A stretch of DNA of 53,285 bases, from the NCBI GenBank assembly GCA_025465535.1, contig JAODMY010000012.1, forward strand, positions 1 to 53,285, read 5' to 3'. Of the stretch, positions 8,689 to 16,281 are shown piece by piece. The notes under the pieces were generated by a model. The model worked only from the letters and a program-made list of their open reading frames with translations. It ran no database searches and was not told where the DNA came from. Made by a program: the position numbers and the translations under genes. Within the stretch, counting starts at the first letter, position 1, and every line of letters begins with the position of its first letter. This DNA comes from Glaciihabitans sp. (GTDB taxonomy: Bacteria > Actinomycetota > Actinomycetes > Actinomycetales > Microbacteriaceae).

Positions 8689-8877
8689 TTACGGGGCCTT
8701 GATGTGTCCGGCGATGCCGTTAAACAGCGACAGGAGGTTTGCGCCAAGCAGTGTGACGCCGGCGATGATGACGACGGCGATCAGCGAAACCATGAGGCCG
8801 TACTCCACCGCGGTGGCGCCTTCCTCCTCGTTGCGCATGCTGTTGATCAGGGCCTGAATTCGGGTCAGGAACTTCAT
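8689..8877 (-). CDS. flp: Flp pilin (major subunit)
   Basis: A 62-residue Flp/Fap pilin. After a short basic leader comes EEGATAVEYGLMVSLIAVV: cleavage is expected after the Gly, leaving Glu at +5 and Tyr at +6 of the mature pilin, the hallmark of Flp pilins. One long helix makes up the rest. The ATG at 8877 is preceded by GGAAGA. The pilin is the first gene of the leftward operon and is separated from tadE by about 100 bp, which would allow differential expression. A perfect hairpin lies in its leader (8900-8918). Confidence 0.93.
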   Translation of the reverse strand: MKFLTRIQALINSMRNEEEGATAVEYGLMVSLIAVVIIAGVTLLGANLLSLFNGIAGHIKAP

Positions 8878-8899
8878 TGGTCTTCCAATCTGTGAGCAA

Positions 8900-8918
8900 C
8901 TCGTCCCGGGTGGACGAG
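8900..8918 (-). promoter_or_regulatory. Hairpin in the flp leader
   Basis: CTCGTCC (8900-8906) and GGACGAG (8912-8918) form a perfect seven-pair stem with a five-base loop, ending 22 bases before the flp start codon. It could protect the 5' end of the pilin mRNA or control its translation. Function is inference. Confidence 0.45.
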
Positions 8919-8966
8919 CCAGTGGACGCAAAGCTACGTCCCTGGTGCACGGGGCACCAGACCTCC

Positions 8967-9019
8967 GGCGTTCAAACCCCTAAACACCCCCCTCATCAGG
9001 CGTTTGAATGCCTAAACGC
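8967..9019. promoter_or_regulatory. Repeated motif between flp and the prepilin peptidase gene
   Basis: Two related 18-mers, GTTCAAACCCCTAAACAC (8970-8987) and GTTTGAATGCCTAAACGC (9002-9019), start 32 bp apart, about three helical turns. The same segment also forms an inverted repeat, GGCGTTCAAAC (8967-8977) with GTTTGAATGCC (9002-9012). It lies in the only divergent promoter region of the Tad locus, so it is a good candidate for an activator or repressor site, perhaps for the response regulator encoded nearby. No -10/-35 pair is convincing. Confidence 0.5.
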
Positions 9020-9100
9020 ACACACGACCCAGCCGTCGCCCTGCGCGCGTCCGGCGGCGTCTGGGAGTAGCGTCGTGGCATGAACAGTGGCCGCTAGCTC

Positions 9101-9736
9101 GTGACGGAACCATGGCTCGCCCTCATCGCGGGACTCGCGGGAGTTGCACTGGGGTTTCCGCTCGTGGGCGTCTCGGAAGGCCTATTGCGAGCGAGGCGGC
9201 TCTTTTCGTGGCGGGTGCGTGCCGCGGCATCCATCTCCTGCGGCCTGCTCTTCGCGATCGTGGCCGCGGTCCTCGGGTTGGTCTGGGAACTGCCGGCGTA
9301 CCTCTACCTCGCCTGCGCTGCTGTTGTGCTCGGAATCGTCGACCTGGCAGAGAAACGCCTGCCCAATGCAATCGTTCACCCGTCACTCGTCGTGCTGCCC
9401 GTGCTACTCCTGTCCGCCGCGGCGTTGAGAGGCGCCTGGCCGCAGTTGCTCGGCGCGGTCGAGGGCGCCGGCGCGCTGTTCGCGGTGTATCTCGTGCTCG
9501 CGCTCATTTCACCGGCAGGCATCGGCATGGGCGACGTCAAGCTGTCCGCGTTGCTCGGCCTGGCGCTCGGCTACCTTGGCTTTTTTCCGCTACTGATCGG
9601 AGGCGCCGCCGGATTCGTCGTCGGAGGGCTAGTGTCCCTGATCGCGCTGCTGGCGAGACGGGTCACGCTGCGGAGCTCGATCCCCTTCGGACCCGCCATG
9701 CTCGTCGGGGCCTTTGTCGGACTGCTGCTCTCCTGA
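9101..9736 (+). CDS. Prepilin peptidase, A24 family (TadV/CpaA-like)
   Basis: A 211-residue polytopic aspartic peptidase that would trim Flp and TadE before assembly. The two catalytic aspartates are visible in GIVDLAEKRLPN (about residue 80) and GMGDVKLSALLGLALGY (about residue 143). About six membrane helices are seen. It starts with GTG at 9101 without a good Shine-Dalgarno, directly after a tiny ATG...TAG frame (9080-9097), so initiation may be leaderless or weak. It is divergent from flp and convergent with the response regulator, with only 9 bp between. Confidence 0.92.
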   Translation: MTEPWLALIAGLAGVALGFPLVGVSEGLLRARRLFSWRVRAAASISCGLLFAIVAAVLGLVWELPAYLYLACAAVVLGIVDLAEKRLPNAIVHPSLVVLPVLLLSAAALRGAWPQLLGAVEGAGALFAVYLVLALISPAGIGMGDVKLSALLGLALGYLGFFPLLIGGAAGFVVGGLVSLIALLARRVTLRSSIPFGPAMLVGAFVGLLLS

Positions 9737-9745
9737 GCCCGCTAT

Positions 9746-10393
9746 CTATGCCCTCCTGAGCAGCTCGAAGGCGCTCTCGCGGTCGCCGACGGCGAGCTTG
9801 CGCATTACCGCGGACACATGCACCCGCACTGTGGTCGGAGAGACGAAAAGCCTGCGACCGACCTCGTCCGTAGAGATGCCCTGACTCAGCATCTCGATGA
9901 CCTCCCACTCGCGGGGGCTGAGCCTGCTTGCGGCCGACGATCTTCGCGCGAAACGCTTGCGCGAGGGCGCACGGAACTCATCGACGATTCGTGTGACGAG
10001 TGCCGGAGGCATCGCGGTCTCACCGGCCAGTACGCTCCGCAGCGCGGCCGGCAGCGTTTGCGGATCGGAACTCTTGAGCAGGTAGCCCGACGCACCCGCC
10101 CGCAGAGAGTCGAACAGATCCTCGTCCAGCTCCGACTGGGTGAGCATCACGATCGCGGTCTCCGGCAACTGTCGGCTGATCTGCTGGGCGGCCTGGATGC
10201 CGTTGCCTGGCATATGGATGTCGAGCAGCGCCACCTCTGGCCGCCACTGGAGAGCGAGATCGATAGCCTCGTCGGCGCTCGCGCCCTCCCCGCAGATCAC
10301 GCAGCCGCCCGCCTCAAGGGCCTGGCGGATTCGCGAGCGGATCGGTGCATGGTCGTCCGCAAGGATCACGCGGATGCCGCTGTCGGTTACCAT
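9746..10393 (-). CDS. LuxR/NarL-type response regulator
   Basis: 215 residues: a receiver domain (residues 1-125) with the acidic pair in VILADDHAP, the phosphoacceptor Asp in VALLDIHMPG, the Thr in VMLTQSE and the Lys in YLLKSSD; then a NarL-type helix-turn-helix (LSPREWEVIEMLSQGISTDE, VSPTTVRVHVSAVMRKL). All receiver residues are intact. The start overlaps the stop of the kinase gene by seven bases, so the two are co-translated. Position next to the tad locus suggests control of pilus genes. Confidence 0.92.
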   Translation of the reverse strand: MVTDSGIRVILADDHAPIRSRIRQALEAGGCVICGEGASADEAIDLALQWRPEVALLDIHMPGNGIQAAQQISRQLPETAIVMLTQSELDEDLFDSLRAGASGYLLKSSDPQTLPAALRSVLAGETAMPPALVTRIVDEFRAPSRKRFARRSSAASRLSPREWEVIEMLSQGISTDEVGRRLFVSPTTVRVHVSAVMRKLAVGDRESAFELLRRA

Positions 10394-11895
10394 CGCACCG
10401 TCACCTGGCTTCCCAAACCGACGTCAGCCGCGACATCGAATAAACCGGGAAGCGTGCGAGCGCGCTCCCGCATGCTGGTCAGACCGTAACCGCCATCCTC
10501 ATGGACGGCGGAGACGTCGAAGCCAGTTCCGTTGTCCTCTATTGTCATGTGCCGACTTCCAGCAGCCAACCGGAGGCTCACCCGCATCGACGTGGCCTTC
10601 CCATGGTGGACGGCATTTGATACTGCCTCGCGCACGATACGCGTCAATGCGTGTTGCTGGTCGGAGTCAGCTTCGATGGAGTTGTCGAGATCGACGACCA
10701 GTGCGAATCCATACCTTTCCGCCATTTCGGCCAAGGCGCGGCTAAGAGTAGAGCTCAGCGGCTCGTCGTTCGTGCGTCCCAGGGTCTGCAACGCTCCCCT
10801 GGCCTCATCGAGAGCGCGGTCACATGCTCCGACGATGTGCTTGCGACAGGTGGGATCTCCGGCGATGGACTGGCTCTCCAACCGGATGTATGCGATCTCC
10901 TGGATAACCCCGTCATGGAGTTCGCGCGCCGTCCGCAAGCGGTCGTCCACGACGGCGACGCTGGCCTGGGCACTCAGATACCGCCTGATCGCGTGGACCG
11001 CCCCCATGAGCAACAGCAGGTAGCAACCGGCTCCAAGCAAGTCGCCGGTGTAGACCCAATCGGAATAGAGCGACGGGAAGATCGTGTAGTCGATCCGCGC
11101 AAACGCGCCGAGAGCACAGGCCGGCCCGAACCAGCGGAACAGGTCGTCGTCGTGCCGCGCCGATTGTGACGCGAAGGCGATCGATGCGATGAAGAGGGCC
11201 GCAATGCCAACGCCCTGGGCGACGAGGAAGAGTGGATGTCCGGTGAGAAGGGGTTGCAGCGATGGCGCGATGCCTGGCTTGAGGTCGAACGCGATGGGCA
11301 GCTGCGATTTCGCTATCCAAAGGATCGAGGACAGTGCCACGATCATCGCCCCAGGCACGATCGTGGACAGATACCTCGAAGCGGAGTGCGACGCAAGCCG
11401 TCCCCTGGTCAGTGCTGCCGCCGCGATCAGGAGGGCACCCAGAACGCGCAGGACGACGGGCAGCCAGATTCCGATGGCTCCCGACGACGGTGCGCCGTAT
11501 GGCCCGATCAGATAGGTCAAACCGAGAGATGCGGCCGCGAGCAGGATGAGCCCCTGGGCGAGCAGCAGGTCCTGCAACCTGCGCCGGTTCACGAATCGGC
11601 AGTGGAGGAGGTAGGCCACTCCCAGCGCGACGCAGGCCTCGACACTTCCGAGCACCAGATGAATCGAGCGACTTTGGAGCCCGAATGCGCGGAACGGATC
11701 CCAGAGGATGAGCAGTGTCACGACAAGGCCGACGGCCCACGCTGCGACGAGCCTCAACTTCGGGAGCTGCAACACGGGTCTCCGCACTCGTCCCGCGGTG
11801 CGGGAGTCACGATGCGGTCTCGGATGCGCTGTGGTGATGAGCGCAGTAGAGAAGTCCAGCGGGAAGAAATTACCTGTACGAGTGATGCCCATCAT
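10387..11895 (-). CDS. Membrane sensor histidine kinase (HisKA_3)
   Basis: About 502 residues. After a basic leader come seven or eight membrane helices (about residues 55-330) with no recognised sensor domain, then a HisKA_3 dimerisation domain with the H-box ARELHDGVIQEIAYI, and a HATPase with N-box IVREAVSNAVHHG, G-box IEDNGTGFD and GGYGLTSMRERA. NarL-type regulators are the usual partners, and one overlaps its 3' end. The frame stays open upstream to 12138, but that part runs through the inverted repeat at 12086-12163, so ATG 11895 is preferred; a later start nearer the first helix is possible. Confidence 0.88.
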   Translation of the reverse strand: MMGITRTGNFFPLDFSTALITTAHPRPHRDSRTAGRVRRPVLQLPKLRLVAAWAVGLVVTLLILWDPFRAFGLQSRSIHLVLGSVEACVALGVAYLLHCRFVNRRRLQDLLLAQGLILLAAASLGLTYLIGPYGAPSSGAIGIWLPVVLRVLGALLIAAAALTRGRLASHSASRYLSTIVPGAMIVALSSILWIAKSQLPIAFDLKPGIAPSLQPLLTGHPLFLVAQGVGIAALFIASIAFASQSARHDDDLFRWFGPACALGAFARIDYTIFPSLYSDWVYTGDLLGAGCYLLLLMGAVHAIRRYLSAQASVAVVDDRLRTARELHDGVIQEIAYIRLESQSIAGDPTCRKHIVGACDRALDEARGALQTLGRTNDEPLSSTLSRALAEMAERYGFALVVDLDNSIEADSDQQHALTRIVREAVSNAVHHGKATSMRVSLRLAAGSRHMTIEDNGTGFDVSAVHEDGGYGLTSMRERARTLPGLFDVAADVGLGSQVTVRW

Positions 11896-12085
11896 GGTTG
11901 CGCCTGGGGTTTGGCTAGTGGCGGCAGTCGGGTGGCCGCTCGGGTGAGGCGAGTCTATGTAGGCGTTCCGCCACCGCGTAGCCCCGCTTCGAGGGTCACG
12001 AGCCCGGTTGGCGCGCACCCCGCGAGTCGTGCGAGCAGTTCCATGGCGGTCGACTCGGGCTGCACAGCATCCATATTCACAACCA

Positions 12086-12163
12086 AAAACGAAGGAGTTC
12101 TCGCCGCTTTCGCGTCTGAACACCCACTTCGTGCCCACTTCTGGCGAAAAACTCCTTCGTTTT
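12086..12163. repeat. AAAACGAAGGAG inverted repeat, copy 1
   Basis: AAAACGAAGGAGTT (12086-12099) and AACTCCTTCGTTTT (12150-12163) are perfect 14-bp arms around a 50-bp loop; TCGCC (12101-12105) and GGCGA (12143-12147) extend the stem after a small bulge. It lies 21 bp past the xthA stop on the xthA strand and ends there in a T-run, so it may serve as a terminator. The remaining intergenic DNA, 11896-12085, shows no gene or clear signal to me. Confidence 0.75.
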
Positions 12164-12183
12164 CAGCACCAGGGCCGTGACCG

Positions 12184-13020
12184 TCAGAAGATCATCGGCC
12201 GATCGTCGTCGTCACCGGTGGCAACGTCGAGGTCGACCACGAGGGGAACGTGGTCGCTCGGGCCGGCGCCCTTGCGCTCGTTGCGTTCGATTGCGCCAGC
12301 GGTGACGAGATCGTTGAACGCGGGAGAACCGAGAACGAAGTCGATTCGCATCCCCTCGTTACGGGGGAAGCGCAGCTGCTGGTAGTCCCAGTAGGTGTAG
12401 CCCTCGATGCCGCGGGTGCGGAAGACGTCGACCAGACCGGCCGTTTCGAACGCGGTGAATGCATCCCGCTCGGGCTGCGAGACGTGGGTGCGGCCCTCGA
12501 AGGCGGCGATGTCCCAGACGTCGATGTCGAGCGGGGCGATGTTGAAGTCGCCCATGAGCGCGAGCTTGAGGTCGGGATCCGCGGCCAGCCAGCCGCGCGT
12601 TTCGGTGGCGAGGTTCGCCAGCCATTCCAACTTGTATGGATAGTGCGGATTATCGAGTTCGCGGCCGTTCGGCACATAGAGGCTCCAGAGGCGGATGTCC
12701 TCGACGGTCACGCCGAGCGCGCGGGCCTCCTGGGGCAGGTCGCCTGCCTCATCCACCTTGCCGAATCCGGGTGAACCCGGGAAGCCGCGGGAGATCTCCG
12801 TCATGGGGAGTCGGCTAGCGAAGGCCACGCCATTCCACTGGTTGAGTCCGTGGACCTCGACCTCATAGCCAGCCTCGGCGAACGCCTCATACGGGAACTG
12901 CTCGGGCTTGCACTTGATCTCCTGCATGCCGAGGACGTCGATATCTTCTCGCCCCAGCCAGTCGACAACGCGGCCGACTCTCGTGCGGATCGAGTTCACA
13001 TTCCAGGTCGCTACGCGCAT
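12184..13020 (-). CDS. xthA: Exodeoxyribonuclease III (XthA/ExoA)
   Basis: A 278-residue Mg-dependent AP endonuclease and 3' exonuclease of the endonuclease/exonuclease/phosphatase fold. Visible catalytic elements in order: the N-terminal ATWNVNSI, the metal-binding Glu in LGMQEIKCK, the Tyr in LYVPNG, LMGDFNIAP, MRIDFVLGSP and GPSDHVPLVV. The ATG at 13020 begins the family-typical MRVATWNVNS; the open frame upstream gives unrelated residues. It acts in base-excision repair on abasic sites. It is monocistronic, with the inverted repeat behind its stop. Confidence 0.95.
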   Translation of the reverse strand: MRVATWNVNSIRTRVGRVVDWLGREDIDVLGMQEIKCKPEQFPYEAFAEAGYEVEVHGLNQWNGVAFASRLPMTEISRGFPGSPGFGKVDEAGDLPQEARALGVTVEDIRLWSLYVPNGRELDNPHYPYKLEWLANLATETRGWLAADPDLKLALMGDFNIAPLDIDVWDIAAFEGRTHVSQPERDAFTAFETAGLVDVFRTRGIEGYTYWDYQQLRFPRNEGMRIDFVLGSPAFNDLVTAGAIERNERKGAGPSDHVPLVVDLDVATGDDDDRPMIF

Positions 13021-13142
13021 GGAATCAAGGCTATTCGACGCGACCGACGCCGGCGACGAGCGGCGCGAGAACGGGCTGGCGGGCACCGCAGAACGTGCGA
13101 GGCAGCGCCATAGAACGGGCGTGACACCCTCATATTGGGCGA

Positions 13143-13171
13143 TTGTCGGGAGCCTCGCGGGCGATTAGGTT
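13143..13171 (+). promoter_or_regulatory. Putative promoter of a leaderless small gene
   Basis: TTGTCG (13143-13148) and TAGGTT (13166-13171) are 17 bp apart and would place the transcription start close to the ATG at 13180. The octamer GGGCGATT occurs twice, 22 bp apart (13137 and 13159), overlapping both elements. Weak boxes, so this is tentative. Confidence 0.35.
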
Positions 13172-13179
13172 GTGCACAA

Positions 13180-13428
13180 ATGAAATCCGACCCGCTCGAA
13201 GATCTCAGATCTGCGGCGGAGGACCGACGCGACAATCGCCGGGCCCTCATCGTGGCACTCGTCGCAGCTCTGGTTATCGCCATTGCATGCCTGGCACTGC
13301 TGGCGTCGCTGGCTCACGCCTCGGCACGCTCCTCGCCGAATCCAATTTCGAATCCGAATCAGAATCCGAATTCGATTACTTCTCCGTCGCCCTCGCGACC
13401 GGCGCCCGGACTTTTCGGCCTCGAATAG
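13180..13428 (+). CDS. Small single-pass membrane protein with Asn/Pro/Ser-rich tail
   Basis: An 82-residue open frame: a charged N-terminus (DPLEDLRSAAEDRRDNRR), one strong membrane helix (ALIVALVAALVIAIACLALL) and an extracytoplasmic tail dominated by NPN, SPS and RPAP. I recognise no family. Support comes from the GC-rich third positions, clear membrane topology by the positive-inside rule, and a promoter-like stretch placing it as a leaderless gene. The stop is 34 bp before the pyrE start, so it may be co-transcribed with pyrE. It could still be a chance frame. Confidence 0.55.
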   Translation: MKSDPLEDLRSAAEDRRDNRRALIVALVAALVIAIACLALLASLAHASARSSPNPISNPNQNPNSITSPSPSRPAPGLFGLE

Positions 13429-13462
13429 CTTCGCGCGTGCCCGGCTCAGTATTCTGGACGGT

Positions 13463-14014
13463 GTGACTTCGCCCAAGCAACAGCTCATCGAGTACATCTC
13501 CAACGACGCGGTATTCCACGGCGACTTCACCCTGACCAGCGGCAAGAAGGCGACCTACTACGTCGACCTCCGCAAGGTCAGCCTCGATCACCGCGTCGCC
13601 CCGCTCATCGGCCGGGTCATGGTCGACCTGATTTCGGACATCCCCGACGTCTACGCTGTCGGCGGGATGACCATGGGTGCGGATCCGGTCGCCGCGGCGG
13701 TCCTGCACCAGAGCGTCGCGCTCGGTAAGGGCTACCACGCCTTCGTCGTGCGCAAGGAGCCGAAGGACCACGGTCGTGGCAAGCAGGTCGAGGGACCGGA
13801 TCTCGAGGGCAAGCGCGTGATCGTCCTCGAGGACACCTCGACCACGGGCGGTTCACCGCTCGCGGCGATCGAGGCGCTGCGGAAGGTCGGCGCGGAAATC
13901 GCGGCGGTTGCCGTGGTCGTCGATCGCAACACCGGCGCGCAGCAGGTCATCGAAGCCGCCGGCTACCCCTACCTCTACGCGATTGGGCTCGCGGATCTGG
14001 GCCTCACTGCGTGA
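13463..14014 (+). CDS. pyrE: Orotate phosphoribosyltransferase
   Basis: A 183-residue PRTase-fold enzyme that joins orotate and PRPP to give OMP in pyrimidine synthesis. The PRPP loop VIVLEDTSTTGGS and the FTLTSGKKATYYVDLRKV substrate segment are conserved. The GTG at 13463 is chosen because it gives the usual VTSPKQQLIEYI N-terminus; upstream codons in the same frame belong to the previous gene region. The stop overlaps the next start (GTGA), so translation of the following membrane protein is coupled to pyrE. No pyrimidine attenuator is evident upstream. Confidence 0.94.
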   Translation: MTSPKQQLIEYISNDAVFHGDFTLTSGKKATYYVDLRKVSLDHRVAPLIGRVMVDLISDIPDVYAVGGMTMGADPVAAAVLHQSVALGKGYHAFVVRKEPKDHGRGKQVEGPDLEGKRVIVLEDTSTTGGSPLAAIEALRKVGAEIAAVAVVVDRNTGAQQVIEAAGYPYLYAIGLADLGLTA

Positions 14015-15477
14015 GCGACGATAAGGACGACGCCGACGGAAGCGACTGGCTATCGAGCCAGTTCGATCCGACACGGGAAGTGCCGAAGCAGCCAGCCCCG
14101 GCCGTTCCGCCCGCATCCGTCACGCCGTCCGCATCTCTCCTTCCGCCCGCGGATGAGCCCGATGCGAAGTCGCCGGACCCGCAGCCCGCTGCTTCGGATG
14201 GCGGTGGGTTCAGTTGGGGCCTGCGCCCCGGGGGCGCTGCCCAGCCGCCGCCGGCCGTCCCGGGTGTCCCGACGCCTGTCGTCCCAGCTCCCGTAGTCCC
14301 CGCGCCCGTCATTCCAACGCCAGCCCCGCCGGCGCCGACCGTGCCGGTCCGCCAGGGGCCCGCTTCCCCGCCGCCGAGTGCGCCGGCCTCAGGTGCGCCG
14401 GCCTTAGGTGCGCCGGCCCCAGGTGCGCCGGCCCCGGTTTTGCCGGCCCCGACGTCGCCCCCGCCGCTCGTTGAGCCAGTCTCCGCGCTGTCTCTGCCGC
14501 CGACCGAGGCGATGCAACTGCCGCCCACCGAGGCGATGCCCCTGCCGACCGAGGCGGTATCCCAGCCGCCCACCGAGGCGATGCCCCTGCCCACCCGGGC
14601 GATGCCGAAAGTGACGCCGCGGGATGACCTCGAAGGAGTTGACCAGCCGACCGCGGCGTACACGGTGCAGCCCTGGGAGCCAGAGGCGACTCCGATGTTG
14701 ACGACACCGATGTTCACGACACCGGCGTTCGGCGCATCCTCGCCTCCACCCGCCGATCCGGATGCGCCTGCCGGGGGGGCCACCGGCCCAACCTCGGCGA
14801 TCGATTCACTGTTCGCTGACAACAAGTTCGAGGAATACCAGGAGCTCGGCGTCCTGCAGACAATCTCGCCGCCACCCACTTCTGTCGCCCCAACCGCCCC
14901 GGTGGAACACGCGCCGATCACGACGACGCAGCGGACGCTGGTGTTTGTCGCGACCGGTCTCATCGCGGTGATCGCGCTTGTCGCCCTGTTTTTCCTCGGT
15001 CAGCGGCTTGCCGAGACATCCGCCGATCAGGCGATTCCGCCCGCCTCGACCGGTGCGGCCACACCGGCGGCGCCCCAGGCCACGGTCAACGGACTTGCCG
15101 CTCCTGGCGTCCACCCGTTCGCCGCACTGCAGGGCGGCGAGTGCCTTCAGCCGTTCACGACGGCGTGGGCGGCAACGTACACGGTCGTCGACTGTGCGGC
15201 CGGTCACAGCGGACAGCTCGTCTTCAAGGGAAAGCTCCCGGATGCCGCGACCGCGGCCTATCCGACCGGCGCGCAATTCCAGACCGAGATCACCCCCCTC
15301 TGCAGTGCGCCGACGGCCATCAATTACGGCACAGCGAAGGCCGTGACCGACCTTCAGATCAGCTTCAGTTATCCGGCGACCGCACAGGCGTGGAATGGCG
15401 GCGACCGCACCTATTACTGCTTCGTGAACAGGTCGGGCGGCGGTGGACTGCCGGGAGACCTGGCAGTAGCCAAGTAA
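14011..15477 (+). CDS. Pro-rich membrane protein with septum-formation-like domain
   Basis: 488 residues. The first about 300 are a cytoplasmic Pro/Ala-rich linker with two low-complexity parts: APxPGAP-type words (about 125-150) and a reiterated PTEAMPLP element (about 165-195). A single membrane helix (VFVATGLIAVIALVALFFLG, about 312-331) is followed by an external domain with four Cys (GECLQPF, VVDCAAGHSGQ, TPLCSA, TYYCFVN) resembling the actinobacterial septum-formation family. That family is linked to division in some members, but the link is weak here. Its GTG start overlaps the pyrE stop. It is convergent with the HAD phosphatase, with only 6 bp between. Confidence 0.8.
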   Translation: MSDDKDDADGSDWLSSQFDPTREVPKQPAPAVPPASVTPSASLLPPADEPDAKSPDPQPAASDGGGFSWGLRPGGAAQPPPAVPGVPTPVVPAPVVPAPVIPTPAPPAPTVPVRQGPASPPPSAPASGAPALGAPAPGAPAPVLPAPTSPPPLVEPVSALSLPPTEAMQLPPTEAMPLPTEAVSQPPTEAMPLPTRAMPKVTPRDDLEGVDQPTAAYTVQPWEPEATPMLTTPMFTTPAFGASSPPPADPDAPAGGATGPTSAIDSLFADNKFEEYQELGVLQTISPPPTSVAPTAPVEHAPITTTQRTLVFVATGLIAVIALVALFFLGQRLAETSADQAIPPASTGAATPAAPQATVNGLAAPGVHPFAALQGGECLQPFTTAWAATYTVVDCAAGHSGQLVFKGKLPDAATAAYPTGAQFQTEITPLCSAPTAINYGTAKAVTDLQISFSYPATAQAWNGGDRTYYCFVNRSGGGGLPGDLAVAK

Positions 15478-15483
15478 TAGCGC

Positions 15484-16281
15484 TTACTGGTCGGACTCGA
15501 CTGGCCCGGATTCGATCAGGTCGGCGACGCTGTCCAGCACCTCCGCCGGACGGAACGGGTAGCGCTCGATCTCCGCGCGATCGCTGATGCCAGTGAGCAC
15601 GAGCACCGTGTGCAAGCCGGCCTCGATGCCGGCGACGATATCGGTGTCCATCCGGTCGCCGATCATTCCGGTGTTCTCGGAATGGGCGCCGATCTTGTTC
15701 ATGGCCGAGCGGAACATCATCGGGTTCGGCTTGCCGACGACGTAGGGCTCCTTGCCGGATGCCGCGGTGATGAGGGCGGCGACGGCTCCGGTCGCGGGCA
15801 GCGGGCCCTCGGCGCTCGGCCCCGTGACATCGGGGTTGGTGACGATGAAGCGCGATCCGTCCACGATCAGGCGGATGGCCTTGGTGATGGCCTCGAACGA
15901 GTAGTTGCGCGTCTCGCCGATCACCACGTAGTCGGGCGAGCTCTCGGTCATGACGAATCCGACCTCGTGCAGGGCGGTCGTCATGCCAGCCTCACCGATG
16001 ACGAACGCCGAGCCGCCCGGGATCTGCTCGGCGAGGAAGTCGGCGGTCGCGAGCGCCGAGGTCCAGATGCGTTCCTCAGGAACGATGAGTCCGGATGCGC
16101 GGAGCCGCGCGCTCAGGTCTCGCGGCGTGAAGATTGAGTTGTTGGTCAACACGAGGTACGGCTTGTCCTGGTCGCGCCACTGCTGAAGCAATTCGGCGGC
16201 GCCCGGAACCGGATGATTCTCGTGAACGAGCACGCCATCCATGTCGGTCAGCCAGCACTCCACGTCACGGCGATCGGTCAT
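15484..16281 (-). CDS. HAD-IIA family phosphatase (NagD-like)
   Basis: 265 residues. Motif I is LTDMDGVLVH, motif II PYLVLTNNS, then VGKPNPMMF with the motif III Lys and GMIGDRMDTDIVAGIEAGL as motif IV. The Gly-rich cap of type IIA is present (GTRNYSFE-like region, here GETRNYSFEAIT). NagD-type enzymes dephosphorylate sugar phosphates and nucleotides; the substrate cannot be told from sequence. The ATG at 16281 overlaps the methyltransferase stop (ATGA), so the two form an operon, although no functional link is obvious. Confidence 0.9.
   Translation of the reverse strand: MTDRRDVECWLTDMDGVLVHENHPVPGAAELLQQWRDQDKPYLVLTNNSIFTPRDLSARLRASGLIVPEERIWTSALATADFLAEQIPGGSAFVIGEAGMTTALHEVGFVMTESSPDYVVIGETRNYSFEAITKAIRLIVDGSRFIVTNPDVTGPSAEGPLPATGAVAALITAASGKEPYVVGKPNPMMFRSAMNKIGAHSENTGMIGDRMDTDIVAGIEAGLHTVLVLTGISDRAEIERYPFRPAEVLDSVADLIESGPVESDQ

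Noticed and set aside
11896-12138. Upstream extension of the histidine kinase
   Set aside because: The extension would be encoded by the inverted repeat and lacks any conserved residue; ATG 11895 is more plausible.
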